A stretch of 64,000 bases of DNA from Rhizobium sp. J15 (GCF_002531825.1 NZ_NWSX01000001.1:62001-126000), one strand, 5' to 3'. Positions 35,301-43,237 are shown, numbered from the stretch's first letter. The notes: a model not told the origin generated them from the letters alone. Numbers and translations: made by a program.

Positions 35301-38219
35301 GAGAAGAAGTCCGGCTTCGGCATTTCTTTCGGTTCGAGCGGGGGCGGCTTCTCGGTAGGCATCGGCGCGCAGACGAGCAAGGACAGCTCGGCGCAGCAAT
35401 CCAACACCAACGCAGCCTCGATGCTGTCTGCCGGCCGCGACCTCAACATCTCCGCCGGTAACAATGTCAATCTGCAGGCTGCGGGGGCCTCAGCCGAGCG
35501 CGATGTCAACCTCTTCGCCGGCAAGGACATCAACCTTCTCTCGGCAGCGGATAAGACCAATTACGAGGAGATTCACGAAAAGACCTTCGCTGGCGTGACG
35601 CTCTCCGTTTCCAGTCAGTTGGGAAGTGCAGCCCAGAGCATCATGAACTCGGCCGAGCGGTTGACCGGCGACACTCGCGTCAACGCAGTCACCAACACCA
35701 CCATCGCAGCCCTTGGCTTCTATCAGGGCTACCAGGGTCTGAAGGAAGCCTATAAGCAATTGACGGACACGTCGCCCGAGGCGAAAGGTCTCAGTTTCTC
35801 GGTCTCGCTGTCGGCTGGTATCAACCATCAGGAAAGCAGTTCGTCTTCGTCATCTTCGACGCCAGTCGTGACCGGCATCCGTGCCGGCCGCTCGATCACC
35901 CTGGAGGCTGAGAACGGCTCGATCACCAGCGAAGGCGCGCAAATCGCTGCCGGTTATGACAAATTCGGCCTGCCGACGCTCTCTGATGATCCGCTGGCCG
36001 GCGATATTTTCCTGTCGGCGCAGAACGGAAATATCAATCTCAACGCCCCGATTGGCTCGTCGGATACATCTAGCCAGAACTCGTCCTACAGCGTCGGTGT
36101 CGGCGTCAGTTGGAAGTGCGGCACGAAGTCCGGTTGCGGCACACCCGGCGTCAACGTCAGCGGATCTTACGGCAAGGGCAATGACGGCACGACGGGGCTC
36201 ACGCATTATAATACTCATGTCAATGGCACCGGCGACGTTACCATCCTCACCAACGACCTCACTCTGAGAGGCGCTACCGTTACCGGAAATTCGGTGACCG
36301 CCGCCGTCCGCAACCTGACGGTCGAAAGCTTGGTGGACACGGCGACTGCTGAGGCCCGTCAGCTCAATCTCTCCGGTTCGATCGGCTCCGACGGCTTCAG
36401 CGCATCCGGTGCGACGCAGAAGGCGACGGGCGACGCTGCCATCGTCGCGGAGCAATCCGGCATCCATGCCGGCACCGGCGGTCTTGATCTGACCATCGAC
36501 AAGAAGACGACGCTCGTGGGCGGGCTGATCACCAGCCAAGCTTCGAAGGAGCTGAATCATCTCGAAACAGGCACGCTTGAAGTTACCGACGTCGATACCC
36601 ATTCGCGCTGGAAGGCCGACACCTACGGCGTCTCGATCGGCTCCGGCGGCCTGAGCCTTGCAAAGGTCAATGATGGGGAGAGCGAAACCGGCAAAGCCTA
36701 TTCGGCCATCGGTGGCAATATCGGCATCACTATCACCGATCCAGAGCATCAGACGCAGGACATCGGCACGATCCGCCGGGACACTGATAACACCAATACT
36801 TCGCTGCCCGGCCTGCCGGATCTGCAGAACATCCTGCGCGACCAATACAAGACGCAGGCCGATCTGCAGGAAGCACAGAAGACGATGGCTGGGCTCGTCG
36901 GTGACATTGCCAACGAGCTCTACAAACAAGCTACTCTGAACCAAGACCAGACCGGAATGGACTACTGGAAGGAAGGTGGGGTCGGCCGCGCGGCACTCCA
37001 TGCGGTCGGTGGCGGTATCCTTGGTGGCGTCAACGGTTGGGAGGGAGCGATTAAGGCCGCTCTAGGCGGCGCTGTTACGACCTTGATGGCGCCGGCCATC
37101 GCCGAACTCGTCAAGGGTATGCTCAAGGGCACTAAATATGAGGGAACACCGGAAGGCGACGCACTCGCCAAGTTGATCGGAGCAAGTCTGACGGCTGGTA
37201 TCGGCGGAATCATTGGCGGCGGTGAAGGGGCTGGCTATGGGGCGGCCAACTACCAAAACAATTATCTCAAACACAAAGAGCTGCAGGAACTCTACGAGAA
37301 ATTCGCCGCGTGCGAAAAAGTGGCTAATCCAGTTTCATGTCGCCAGAGTGCCTGGAATACCGCGATTGTCCAATCGCGGGCGAACCTCACCGCTCTCAAA
37401 TTGTGCGGCAGTAATCTGAGCTGTGTTAGTGAAAAACTGCAGGAAATTAAAGACGGTGACCAGTTGCGCGTCCTTATCGGGAATACCGATTGGACGCTGG
37501 ATCCGAACGCATCGCCTATGGCAATCGCAAACACGCTCTACGGGTGGCAAAGCGACGTAGAAGGCGAGACTTGGCAATATCTTGCTCAGGTGACTGCGGG
37601 CACCCCTCTCTTTGGCGAGTTCGAGGGCTTGCTTGCCCGTTCCATTACGACGACCCTGGGCGCCTGCGATTTCCTGTGCATGGATGATATCCGGACTGCC
37701 GAAGGTTTGGCTGGAGTCAGGCCAAAGGTAAAAACTGACTTCGATCCTTCTGATCCAGCACTGAGCGTCAAAGGCGATCAGCTCCTCGAAACTACGCCTG
37801 TTACGGCTGATGGCAGGACGACCCGCCAGAAGGCTGACAGTTATGAAGAAAATGTGCGAGCAGAATACGATAACGCCACAGCTGATGAGCGTAGATACCA
37901 GACTGTGGTTGACGGCGAGGTGGTCAACGGTATTGCAGATGACGTCACACGAATAGATGGAAAACTCACTGCGGTTGAAGCAAAATATGTCGCCGACTGG
38001 ACGAAGTCGATCCGAAACCCATTCGGCACGATCGGATCTTGGTCATGGTCGAAAACGGAGCAAGCGACGGTGGTGGCGCAGGCAAAGAAATATTCTCAGG
38101 CATTCGCAGGCGGGGTAATTTACCATACCAACAGTGTCGAGTTTGCAAACTACTACTCGAAAGTGTTTCTCGCGAACGGAATAACAAATGTGAAATTCCT
38201 GCTAACCCCTGTCAAATGA
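29376..38219 (+). CDS. TpsA/CdiA-like filamentous exoprotein with C-terminal nuclease-type toxin
   Basis: The 2947-residue protein starts at ATG 29376; an earlier GTG at 29289 lacks a ribosome site. A long signal peptide ends near LANAQS (residue 45). The TPS domain follows, with VILNEVTSGNRS and the NPNGI motif at about 157. FHA-1-type repeats run to about residue 950. A distinct, non-repetitive middle block (about 965-1410) holds YGSGYFMDRIGYQ and FLGDAYFENQLIDTQLRQLVGEGLG, as in CdiA proteins. FHA-2-like repeats carry recurring KKSGFGI segments and one run of eight Ser. A Gly/Ala-rich hydrophobic pretoxin ends at QNNYLKH (Asn2628-Leu2631), a VENN-like variant. The last 180 residues show Asp2861, Glu2868 and Lys2870 in a D-x6-E-x-K arrangement, typical of restriction-endonuclease-fold toxins. 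Confidence 0.92.
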   Translation: MREETGLGSSAMDLGCRLGRFAKRSLAIALSALLVFQPMLANAQSVSASTTAPAANQPGVGTAPNGVPLIDIVTPNSQGLSHNKYDSFNVGTPGLILNNFKGEIGNSSLGGVTPGNPNLNISGPASVILNEVTSGNRSALNGPIEVFGGRADVIIANPNGITCDGCGFINTPHATLTTGVPDIGADGALKGFTVNGGDISFGSKGANLAAGAGSVDLFDIVSRTVTIDGPVYGNDIRVTAGRNKFDYETGNAAALSATSGTPEYAIDGSALGAMQAGRIKMVVTEKGAGVRMRGDMAANTNELSLSADGKISLGNVSGQQGVSISSKAKVTASKVTSKAKVAVQADQGITLDTVAADGDIVLSSGSGLLSASGEVNSAANVVMSSSNGISAGSVVAGNALTLSSTSGDIQIAGAVKSTDALAITATSGAIAAASLVSGSGLTLSAGADIGISGDMLAQGNVTASGGSISAGTIVSGLDISATDAANGSTVLGSAGDIRLVAGSGAVNVDGLLSAGDTSVTAAALTAESITAHGAVAIEAATDVNGQILGAGNVSITGSSISADAIVAGLDFAATAAASGGAAVLGPSGDLTLDAGSSGSVDVDTLIAAGALLVDAGRFQADNVSGHGNVSVNADTSITGQLLAAGDISVRGPSIQAGGLASGVDFAATAQSANGALVLQQAGAMSLAATNGSIAVSDALLSSGALSADASQNIAYAKLQSLSSAALTASGQISYGNPTSTAGKLTLTTTNIDLSNGAASNIAVGGTLTLNADSANLSNNSLTLGGLALNLSGTADLSGATINAVTSAGGTGDITINAGGLSTSASTALLAADDLALTLQSLTNAGQLAAKDDLTLNISGNFTNSATGLAYAGHDADLFIGGTLTNNQGAIIAGNDLEIAGLTSGQRNTAVTNISGLIQAGNDMSILTDNLTNKRATTPQWTTGNLVSSGVVSGFTLNPAAAGLPFGYLETADQNMYQLYAGVDPGLWQDYQPLLWSKATLADGTTYRAWTWISADGPEKVGPIIDWIRARVPRDANGNPVADPNNPSRYFIVDEVNFSGSDESTTYSWDWSSHLSQSVYEDRLTGTLSPEATIRASRNLTIDATNLTNSYSSIEAGGDATLKGSTLKNEGVTLFRTTTTTCSAQGACTAYDANGHANPSKNIANGSTIVSSVQAIGGVSANIKAGGALSVDFGSVNNTSAAGSMAGGASVTAASNPGDPLSALTGLTAGGALFNVSAGLGGGNPLSGLGDIAERIRLDGAALEAAAKPQSGGVGGNIPHQIFLFETRGDFLDVSKFYGSGYFMDRIGYQPNTTVPFLGDAYFENQLIDTQLRQLVGEGLGRSTFIAGNSAIEQMKTLLDNGADYANDHHLAVGQGLTPEQAAALTESIVLYQWQTVNGVQVLAPVVYVAAADRQKLTGAGAAMAGGSVDMDVGNLDNSGLIASAGGLTVTGKTIQGSGTFLSRGDTVLNATNGITLAAQTMTLGGQNMVNTNAGVTAGGGLQLAGGSGDLALKGVKVNATGDATLSGKNVTLDAAKVENDGQQNATGSQVASGKALTIKATDNVNVIGSSAKAGTTLDVIADNGSVAVVSTDVARNNQSGYTRTLSTDQQQSQLSAGTNATIKADDDILLSGSSVKAGGNVALTAGDDINITAAQEHSASTFGKKSASSITHVGSEISAGGDLSVTAGSGSGDHDLNIVGSKLAADGKLALKADGDVTIAEATDTATLDTRLSTKGGFLGKSEKTTTHLETTTAVGSAITGGGGVDITSGKDTVISASKIEAGKEGGAAADLSITASGDLIIASGKDTSAKDDKGSRSGFLSKGSSSHKSYDETTVGSELGASGNISLNAGGAAVIAGSSANADGSISVEGDSVSIVGAQETHEFEEQRKKSGFGIGGGGGFISIYGSQQNKGAQASTLNVGSALSAGQDVNLTARDTDLNIMGSSVDAENDINLSAKRDVNVTPGAESFSQSEQEKKSGFGISFGSSGGGFSVGIGAQTSKDSSAQQSNTNAASMLSAGRDLNISAGNNVNLQAAGASAERDVNLFAGKDINLLSAADKTNYEEIHEKTFAGVTLSVSSQLGSAAQSIMNSAERLTGDTRVNAVTNTTIAALGFYQGYQGLKEAYKQLTDTSPEAKGLSFSVSLSAGINHQESSSSSSSSTPVVTGIRAGRSITLEAENGSITSEGAQIAAGYDKFGLPTLSDDPLAGDIFLSAQNGNINLNAPIGSSDTSSQNSSYSVGVGVSWKCGTKSGCGTPGVNVSGSYGKGNDGTTGLTHYNTHVNGTGDVTILTNDLTLRGATVTGNSVTAAVRNLTVESLVDTATAEARQLNLSGSIGSDGFSASGATQKATGDAAIVAEQSGIHAGTGGLDLTIDKKTTLVGGLITSQASKELNHLETGTLEVTDVDTHSRWKADTYGVSIGSGGLSLAKVNDGESETGKAYSAIGGNIGITITDPEHQTQDIGTIRRDTDNTNTSLPGLPDLQNILRDQYKTQADLQEAQKTMAGLVGDIANELYKQATLNQDQTGMDYWKEGGVGRAALHAVGGGILGGVNGWEGAIKAALGGAVTTLMAPAIAELVKGMLKGTKYEGTPEGDALAKLIGASLTAGIGGIIGGGEGAGYGAANYQNNYLKHKELQELYEKFAACEKVANPVSCRQSAWNTAIVQSRANLTALKLCGSNLSCVSEKLQEIKDGDQLRVLIGNTDWTLDPNASPMAIANTLYGWQSDVEGETWQYLAQVTAGTPLFGEFEGLLARSITTTLGACDFLCMDDIRTAEGLAGVRPKVKTDFDPSDPALSVKGDQLLETTPVTADGRTTRQKADSYEENVRAEYDNATADERRYQTVVDGEVVNGIADDVTRIDGKLTAVEAKYVADWTKSIRNPFGTIGSWSWSKTEQATVVAQAKKYSQAFAGGVIYHTNSVEFANYYSKVFLANGITNVKFLLTPVK

Positions 38220-38229
38220 AGGAAAAGAC

Positions 38230-38637
38230 ATGGCGAGCCAACTAGACAGATTGGAGAGAGTACTCGGCGGGAAATTTGAGCGGCGTGACGCGCGGGTCAT
38301 TCCTGGCACTCAGTCAGTCGATGGCGTCGAGTTTGCATATTTCTCGGATGATGGAAAAAACCAGTTCGCCAAGCAGTTTAAAAGTCTCACACGCGACGTT
38401 AAGCCTCGGGCGGCGACGCGTGGTGGCCTTAATGAAAGCGGGTGCAGGATTACACCACCGGATGGGCCAATGTTCCACGCGATTGAGTATCACGGGGACG
38501 TCGAAGGTTGGAGAAAAGACGTTAATGCCGGTGCCATGGGGCTTGGCCTACTGTTGGCCCGAATTGAAGATGGAAACTTCGTAATTTCAGACGGCCGGCG
38601 GTTTCCACTGTCTACGTGCCAAGTTGATTTTAAGTGA
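38230..38637 (+). CDS. probable cognate immunity protein for the TpsA toxin
   Basis: The 135-residue soluble protein starts 10 bp after the tpsA stop behind AAGGA. It has no signal peptide and contains MASQLDRLERVLGGKF, VDGVEFAYFSDDGKNQFAKQF and ISDGRRFPLSTCQVDF. The family is not recognised. Small, lower-G+C, immediately 3' of a CdiA-type toxin domain: this is the position of CdiI, which binds and neutralises the toxin in the producing cell. The role is inferred from position only. Confidence 0.65.
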   Translation: MASQLDRLERVLGGKFERRDARVIPGTQSVDGVEFAYFSDDGKNQFAKQFKSLTRDVKPRAATRGGLNESGCRITPPDGPMFHAIEYHGDVEGWRKDVNAGAMGLGLLLARIEDGNFVISDGRRFPLSTCQVDFK

Positions 38638-38747
38638 GCAACAACACCCTCATTCTTGGGTGGATCGAGATAAAACGAGACTGCGGATATTGCGAAGCGC
38701 ATGATGCAGCATCGGTGAATTTCCCTGCGCCAGATTGGTGGAAGTAA
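38634..38747 (+). CDS. possible 37-residue protein, translationally coupled
   Basis: GTG 38634 overlaps the stop of the immunity gene (GTGA) and the frame ends in TAA at 38745-38747, which overlaps the next ATG (TAATG). The product contains GWIEIKRDCGYCEAHDAASV, with a CxxC pair, and ends PAPDWWK. It could be a genuine mini-gene or the tail of a decayed longer gene. The double coupling is the only support. Confidence 0.3.
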   Translation: MSNNTLILGWIEIKRDCGYCEAHDAASVNFPAPDWWK

Positions 38748-39342
38748 TGATTATCAGAATAGATGGCAATGTTATCAAATGTTCTCGTATTACAGGGCCG
38801 ACACATCACTTTGCCGCTCTGGAGTTCTCTCGTATTCCTGTGGATCCGGAATTTAGGTTCATCGCAAGTGGTGAATCGGTCCCAAATGGACGCTGGCTTG
38901 ATAGCGCAAGAGAAGCTTTAAAGGCAGCAGACCCTATTCATCCGGTTAACGGAAATATGCATGTAAAAACCGTGTTTCTTCATGAGAAATATATTCCTAA
39001 CATTTTGGCATATCAGGAGATATTTCGGGAAATATTCTTGGAAGCAAAAAACATTTTCGTTAAAAAATCTATTTATTCTTGGGGTATGTCTTTGCCGAAA
39101 GCTCGCCGGACATGCTGTTTCTTCAGAGGGCCACGCATCGCGAATATGTCGGCGGCACCGAGAAAATCGAAAACGCGTCAACCTATTATTTCAAGGAGGA
39201 TGGTAGTTTGGTGATCAGCCGCCAGTACTTCAATCCGCCCAGAGCGGAAAAGGCTACCGGAACGGCAGACGTGACAGCGAACTACGCCCGCAAGCCGGAT
39301 TTCGGACATTATGAGGATCTTATTCGTATCGAGCGTAACTGA
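38747..39342 (+). pseudogene. immunity-type gene broken by a frameshift
   Basis: The first frame, from ATG 38747 behind GGTGGAAG, reads MIIRIDGNVIKCSRITGPTH and continues to about 39078 (SIYSWG). After TTGGGG at 39077-39082 the natural continuation lies in another frame: YVFAESSPDMLFLQRATHRE up to DLIRIERN, stopping at 39342. One missing G would explain the break. The joined product would be about 198 residues, soluble and leaderless. No family is recognised. The position in the immunity array suggests an orphan immunity gene. A homopolymer sequencing error is the alternative. Confidence 0.6.
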
Positions 39343-39401
39343 CTGCTTCCGACAATGGCGCATTCCCTTCTGCGGTGGCGCCCATGTTGAAGGAGGCCAT
39401 C

Positions 39402-40184
39402 ATGAAGCAATCAGCATTGGATCCAGAGTTGCTTCAAGCAAATCTTCTCCGCAATGATGGGGCCATGCTTAGGTTTTACTTAGGCGCCGAATATGACAAC
39501 AAGCTTCCCATGGGAAACGTCGCTCGATCGCACTTGAATTTTGCAATTGAACTTCAGCTGGTCGGCTTTCGCTCCGAAAGCGACACGATTGTTCATAGAG
39601 CAAATCGTTGGCTGGATAATGCACTTGCCCATGACGAGAAGCTAGGTGCAAATCAGGATCTCCATCGCACGCTTTTGCATTGGGCCTGTGCCATCGGAAC
39701 CTGGTTGGAGAACGGGTCGAATGACGAAGGCCATTGGAATCAGGCCCGCGTTCATGCGGAATCTGCTTGGCGCTTTGAAGCTCGTCCCTGGCCGCGAAAC
39801 GAGATCATCAAATCGGGATTGGACGATTATATGGCCTTCGCTTACCGGGGTGGTGCGCATGAGGCTGGCATCGACATGTACGAGCACTGGATCGGCGAAA
39901 AACCTCTTTCTTTGAAGAAGGCGCTGAAACCACGTGAGTTCGGCTACGCTCTCTGCCTACATCGCGCCCGCGGCCGGTTTGGCGAGGATGAGTTGTTCGA
40001 AGCCGGACGCCGTATGTTGCAAGCCAATCTTGAACAAATCTGGTTGGGCGGCGGCTAATATCTACGCGCAGCCACTTGGTTGAAGATTGTCTATTGGGAT
40101 CGTGACCAGGCGCTCACTCCATTGGAGACCATCATAAAGGCCTACGACAACATGCCTAATGTACCACGCCCGGATTTCGTTTAG
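39402..40184 (+). pseudogene. Imm49-like immunity gene interrupted by an in-frame stop
   Basis: ATG 39402 follows a perfect AGGAGG. The frame runs to TAA at 40056 (NLEQIWLGGG). The same frame then continues without a break as YLRAATWLKIVYWDRDQALT and ends NMPNVPRPDFV at TAG 40182-40184. This second part reads as natural protein with good codon use, so the TAA is probably a nonsense mutation in a roughly 260-residue gene. The helical pattern and size resemble immunity protein 49, but I cannot confirm it. The truncated 218-residue product may still be made. Confidence 0.6.
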
Positions 40185-40213
40185 CGAATGATAGATCAAC
40201 AGGTTTTCTTTAA

Positions 40214-40618
40214 ATGGCTATAAATCTGAGAAATCAGGCAGGAAAAACAATCAAGCTGACCACACGTCATTGGACCGTAATGCTGACGCTCGCCGAAACC
40301 TTTGGATGGTCGCCGGCGGGCACGATAGCCCCGGTCGGCTGGATTGGTCCCGGCGAATGGGGCGGTGCATACGATACAAATGACGGCCAGGCCGTGTCGG
40401 ACGACGACGCTAAAGCACTTGCGCGACATCTTCATGGGGCGGCCGTGAGTCCACAGCTTCCGGTCGCGCTCACCGATGTCATCAATTATCTTGAGAAAGC
40501 CGCAGAGGCACGTGGGATTACAATCCTCGATGCCATGAGAATGGAACCCAACGAGTTCTCGAATATTTTCTCACCTTTGCTGATGTTCCTTTACGACGGC
40601 TCGTTTTACATTGAATAG
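40214..40618 (+). CDS. hypothetical small protein of the immunity array (134 aa)
   Basis: The 134-residue soluble protein starts MAINLRNQAGKTIKLTTRHW and contains GWSPAGTIAPVGWIGPGEWGG, DDDAKALARHLHGAAVS and a C-terminal LLMFLYDGSFYIE. There is no signal peptide, and the ribosome site is weak. The family is not recognised. Its size, modest G+C and place among putative immunity genes suggest an orphan immunity protein. It ends 9 bp before a lipoprotein gene, so the two may be co-transcribed. Confidence 0.6.
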   Translation: MAINLRNQAGKTIKLTTRHWTVMLTLAETFGWSPAGTIAPVGWIGPGEWGGAYDTNDGQAVSDDDAKALARHLHGAAVSPQLPVALTDVINYLEKAAEARGITILDAMRMEPNEFSNIFSPLLMFLYDGSFYIE

Positions 40619-40627
40619 GATTTCAGA

Positions 40628-41302
40628 ATGAATGCAAAATTCGTTGCCGCGGTCGGATTCGGCTTAATGGCGGGCCTCTTGGCGGGATGCGCCGGGACCC
40701 CGGAACCGGCCAAAATTGCTGCCCAGCAACATGAAGGGTCTTCACAAATCTTGGCAAACAAGAACAAAAAGGGCTCGCTCCTTCTTGTTCGAATGGTGGA
40801 CTCACCGCTGTTGGGCGATGTGAATTGTGGCGGTTACATCACTCTGCGCAGGGTTGATGCGGGAAAACCAGACGAGACAGAGCCACCTATCTCTGTCGGT
40901 TCCGCGGTTGCGTATCGCTTGCAAAACCCAAACAAACTGGTCCTCGGTCAGTTGTTCTCCGCGACCGCACAAAAGTATGCGAGATGGTTCGTGCCCGTCG
41001 CCCCCGGTCGCTACGTCATCACCTACGCGAACTGCAGCTACGGAGATATCACCATCGAAGCGGGAGGTGACGAGGACGGACTCTTCGGCAGAGCATTCAG
41101 CTACGTCCACCCATTTGAGGGTGATGGTGCCATTACGATTGGCGAGGGGAAGATTATTGACGCTGGGTACATCCGTCTCGCAGGAACGCGCAGCAACCCA
41201 CGCGTGGTGGGATCGGAAGCCACACCTGCCGAACGCGAACTTATGAGGAGCGTCATGCCGGATGTCTATCCTTCGATTACTTTCACAAAATTCAGCCCGT
41301 GA
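40628..41302 (+). CDS. lipoprotein in the immunity array (224 aa)
   Basis: The protein has a clear lipobox: AAVGFGLMAGLLAGCAGTPEP, with Cys21 lipidated. The ATG follows AGGA at good spacing. The mature part is beta-rich: GSLLLVRMVDSPLLGDVNCGGYITLRRV, YARWFVPVAPGRYVITYANCSYGDITIEA and GKIIDAGYIRLAG. The two internal Cys may form a disulfide in the periplasm. Many CDI-type loci carry lipoproteins or inner-membrane immunity factors. Whether this one is immunity or structural is unknown, and no family is recognised. Confidence 0.65.
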   Translation: MNAKFVAAVGFGLMAGLLAGCAGTPEPAKIAAQQHEGSSQILANKNKKGSLLLVRMVDSPLLGDVNCGGYITLRRVDAGKPDETEPPISVGSAVAYRLQNPNKLVLGQLFSATAQKYARWFVPVAPGRYVITYANCSYGDITIEAGGDEDGLFGRAFSYVHPFEGDGAITIGEGKIIDAGYIRLAGTRSNPRVVGSEATPAERELMRSVMPDVYPSITFTKFSP

Positions 41303-41442
41303 ATATCGGAAAGACAGTGTTGGGGGCTTTTGCGGGAGGGGCGATAGAATGCCGCATTGTCGCGGTGCTTGATCATGCCCCTCGTCGCTAGAGATAGAGC
41401 CTCACCTCTGCGGCTTCGGATAAGAAAGATGGCGGATTCTTC

Positions 41443-41907
41443 ATGTTTAAGCGCACAAAAATCGGCGACGTCGTACAAATTTTAACGTCGAAGGGAGTTT
41501 CCTACGCCCAGGTCACTCATAAGCATGTGCGCTATGGGCACCTGCTCCGTGTGTTTGATGGCTTTTACGCCGACAGTCTTGATAATTTTAGCGAAGTGGT
41601 TGCCTCTCCGGTGTTGTTTTCTACCTTTTTTCCTGTCCAAAAAGCAGTTGACGAAGGCTTAGTGGCAAATGTCGGAAACAGTAGCGTCACTGATGCAAAT
41701 TCCGTCTTTCCCATCTTTCGGACCAGTGCGCGGGATAGGGGTGGGCGGCGGGGGCCCTGGTGGTTATGGAATGGCGAAACCGAAATGATGCTGAGTCGAG
41801 GCCTTTCTGATCAGGAAAAGAGATATCCGGTCCACGGTATCATCAGTGCACCCTTGCTGGTTGAACGAATTGAGAAGGGTTATCGAGCGGAGACTCATGA
41901 TTTATAG
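41443..41907 (+). CDS. Imm26-like immunity protein
   Basis: The 154-residue soluble protein begins MFKRTKIGDVVQILTSKGVSYAQVTHKHVRYGHLLRVFDGFY. The KIGDVVQI opening followed by a strand carrying a Tyr-Ala-Gln pattern is like the Imm26 family of polymorphic-toxin immunity proteins. The middle has SVFPIFRTSARDRGGRRGPWWLWNG and the end PVHGIISAPLLVERIEKGY. No ribosome site is obvious. It is an isolated gene in the array; the matching toxin is not in the window, so it would be an orphan. Family assignment is by eye. Confidence 0.6.
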   Translation: MFKRTKIGDVVQILTSKGVSYAQVTHKHVRYGHLLRVFDGFYADSLDNFSEVVASPVLFSTFFPVQKAVDEGLVANVGNSSVTDANSVFPIFRTSARDRGGRRGPWWLWNGETEMMLSRGLSDQEKRYPVHGIISAPLLVERIEKGYRAETHDL

Positions 41908-41971
41908 TTTGCCGTTGCCGGATTATTATTGTTGGTGCCTCTGAGTGCAACTTAACCGCATTCCGGACCCC

Positions 41972-42109
41972 TCACGTTAAATCATGAAGCCCCGTCGTAA
42001 TCGCCGGCCCAATCGAAAACTCAGAAAACCGCACCATCAAACCGCTCCGCTCCTGCGTGCATGCCATAGGCCCGACCTGGTAACCGCCGGCAACCGGGAA
42101 GGGCGCTAG
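41972..42109 (-). pseudogene. 3' fragment of a DUF1349 gene
   Basis: The minus strand encodes LAPFPVAGGYQVGPMACTQE, then RSGLMVRFSEFSIGPAITTG and LHDLT followed by TGA at 41972. This matches the last 45 residues of the intact gene at 43895-44479 (LAPFPTADRYQVGP, SGLTVRFSEFSIGPAITTD). Homology stops abruptly at about 42110, and no 5' part is present. It is a truncated paralogue or the old end of the resident gene, left behind when the segment between the two copies arrived. Confidence 0.8.
41981..42109. repeat. direct repeat, left copy (about 129 bp)
   Basis: This matches 43904-44033 in the same orientation at roughly 80-85 percent by eye, from AAATCATG/AATCATG to GGGCGCTAG. The repeats enclose a 1.8-kb segment with three genes (42133-43826). 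Confidence 0.8.
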
Positions 42110-42132
42110 TCTAGCTCAAGGAAGCGATCTAA

Positions 42133-43071
42133 TTGACCATTGAAGAATGCAACCCCGCCTCAAGCGAGGGTCCTCAGAAGAATAAACTGCCCGCAACGCG
42201 GCTATATGCGATCCTCGCGCGGGGAGCGAGAACGGGTGTCATATTCCGTCGCGGACCGAGCAAACAGGTGCAGCTAATTCGTTGGGACCTGCGCAACGAT
42301 ACTTTTGAACATGGGCAATGGTTCAAAGGACGCATCTACGAGCGACGCTGCGATCTTTCACCGTCCGGCCGACTGCTCGTCTATTTCGCGGCGACAAACC
42401 GCGCGCCATACGGAAGCTGGACAGCAATATCAAAGCCTCCTTTCTTCACAGCTTTGGCCCTTTGGCCGAAAGGAGACGCCTGGGGCGGCGGCGGTATTTT
42501 CGAGGATGAAGAAACACTGCTTTTGAATCATTCCCCAGAGTGGGAGGCCAGCTTCAAACTCGCCGATGGATTCCGGCTAAGGCCGGGAATGCATGTCAAG
42601 CCGTGCGGGAACAGGCCGGGCCGCGGTGAGGACGAACCCATCAATGGCCTCCTGCGCGAGCGCGATGGTTGGCGGGTGATCGAGAGTGGTGAAGAGCAGT
42701 ACTGCGGTTTGGATGCGACTGCGATTTTTCGCTTTAGTCAGCCGCACGTTGAGGAAAAGGTCGGTTCTAACGGTCGGCGGCTGCAGATGATCCTCCACGC
42801 GATCGGTCGTAGGCAAAAGGCGTGGTACGGCCTCGATTATCGCGTGATTGATCGCGACGGAACCCTGCTCATCGATCTCCCTGAGAGCGATTGGGCGGAT
42901 TGGGACGGCGGCGACCTTGTGTTCGCCCGGGGTGGTTGCATCTACCGATTGTCGAAAAGCCAATTCCGATATTATGCCGACAAGCGCGAAGATGCCTTTC
43001 AGCGCCTGTATGATTTCAGCGACGCACGCTTTACCGCTGTAGCTCCCACGCGCACTGCACTCCATTATTGA
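42133..43071 (+). CDS. hypothetical protein, immunity-array segment (312 aa)
   Basis: The protein starts at TTG 42133 with AAGGAAG nine bases upstream. It is soluble and beta-rich with many Trp and Gly: RGPSKQVQLIRWDLRNDTFEHGQWFKG, CDLSPSGRLLVYFAATNR, WPKGDAWGGGGIFEDEETLLLNH and WADWDGGDLVFARGGCIYRL. The alternation of short strands with GDL/GGC turns is reminiscent of a beta-propeller. The family is not recognised. It is the first gene inside the direct-repeat-bounded segment and is followed by the MafI-like immunity gene, so it may belong to the immunity cargo. Confidence 0.6.
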   Translation: MTIEECNPASSEGPQKNKLPATRLYAILARGARTGVIFRRGPSKQVQLIRWDLRNDTFEHGQWFKGRIYERRCDLSPSGRLLVYFAATNRAPYGSWTAISKPPFFTALALWPKGDAWGGGGIFEDEETLLLNHSPEWEASFKLADGFRLRPGMHVKPCGNRPGRGEDEPINGLLRERDGWRVIESGEEQYCGLDATAIFRFSQPHVEEKVGSNGRRLQMILHAIGRRQKAWYGLDYRVIDRDGTLLIDLPESDWADWDGGDLVFARGGCIYRLSKSQFRYYADKREDAFQRLYDFSDARFTAVAPTRTALHY

Positions 43072-43237
43072 TGGAGCAGGCGGTTCAAAAAAGCCGAGAT
43101 ACTCGTTACCGGATGAAAGTTGAGTGGGTGGACAGCCGGTAAACGGTTTGTGTTTCGTGCAATGCCGAATTCCTCATGGATAGGTGAGTTGCTCGGATTA
43201 TTTCATAGATTTAGCGCTCAAGCCCCATGAGGTGCGT

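Noticed and set aside
35838..35861. Run of eight serine codons in tpsA as a phase-variable repeat
   Set aside because: The codons are mixed (AGC, AGT, TCG, TCT, TCA), so it is not a simple nucleotide repeat prone to slippage.
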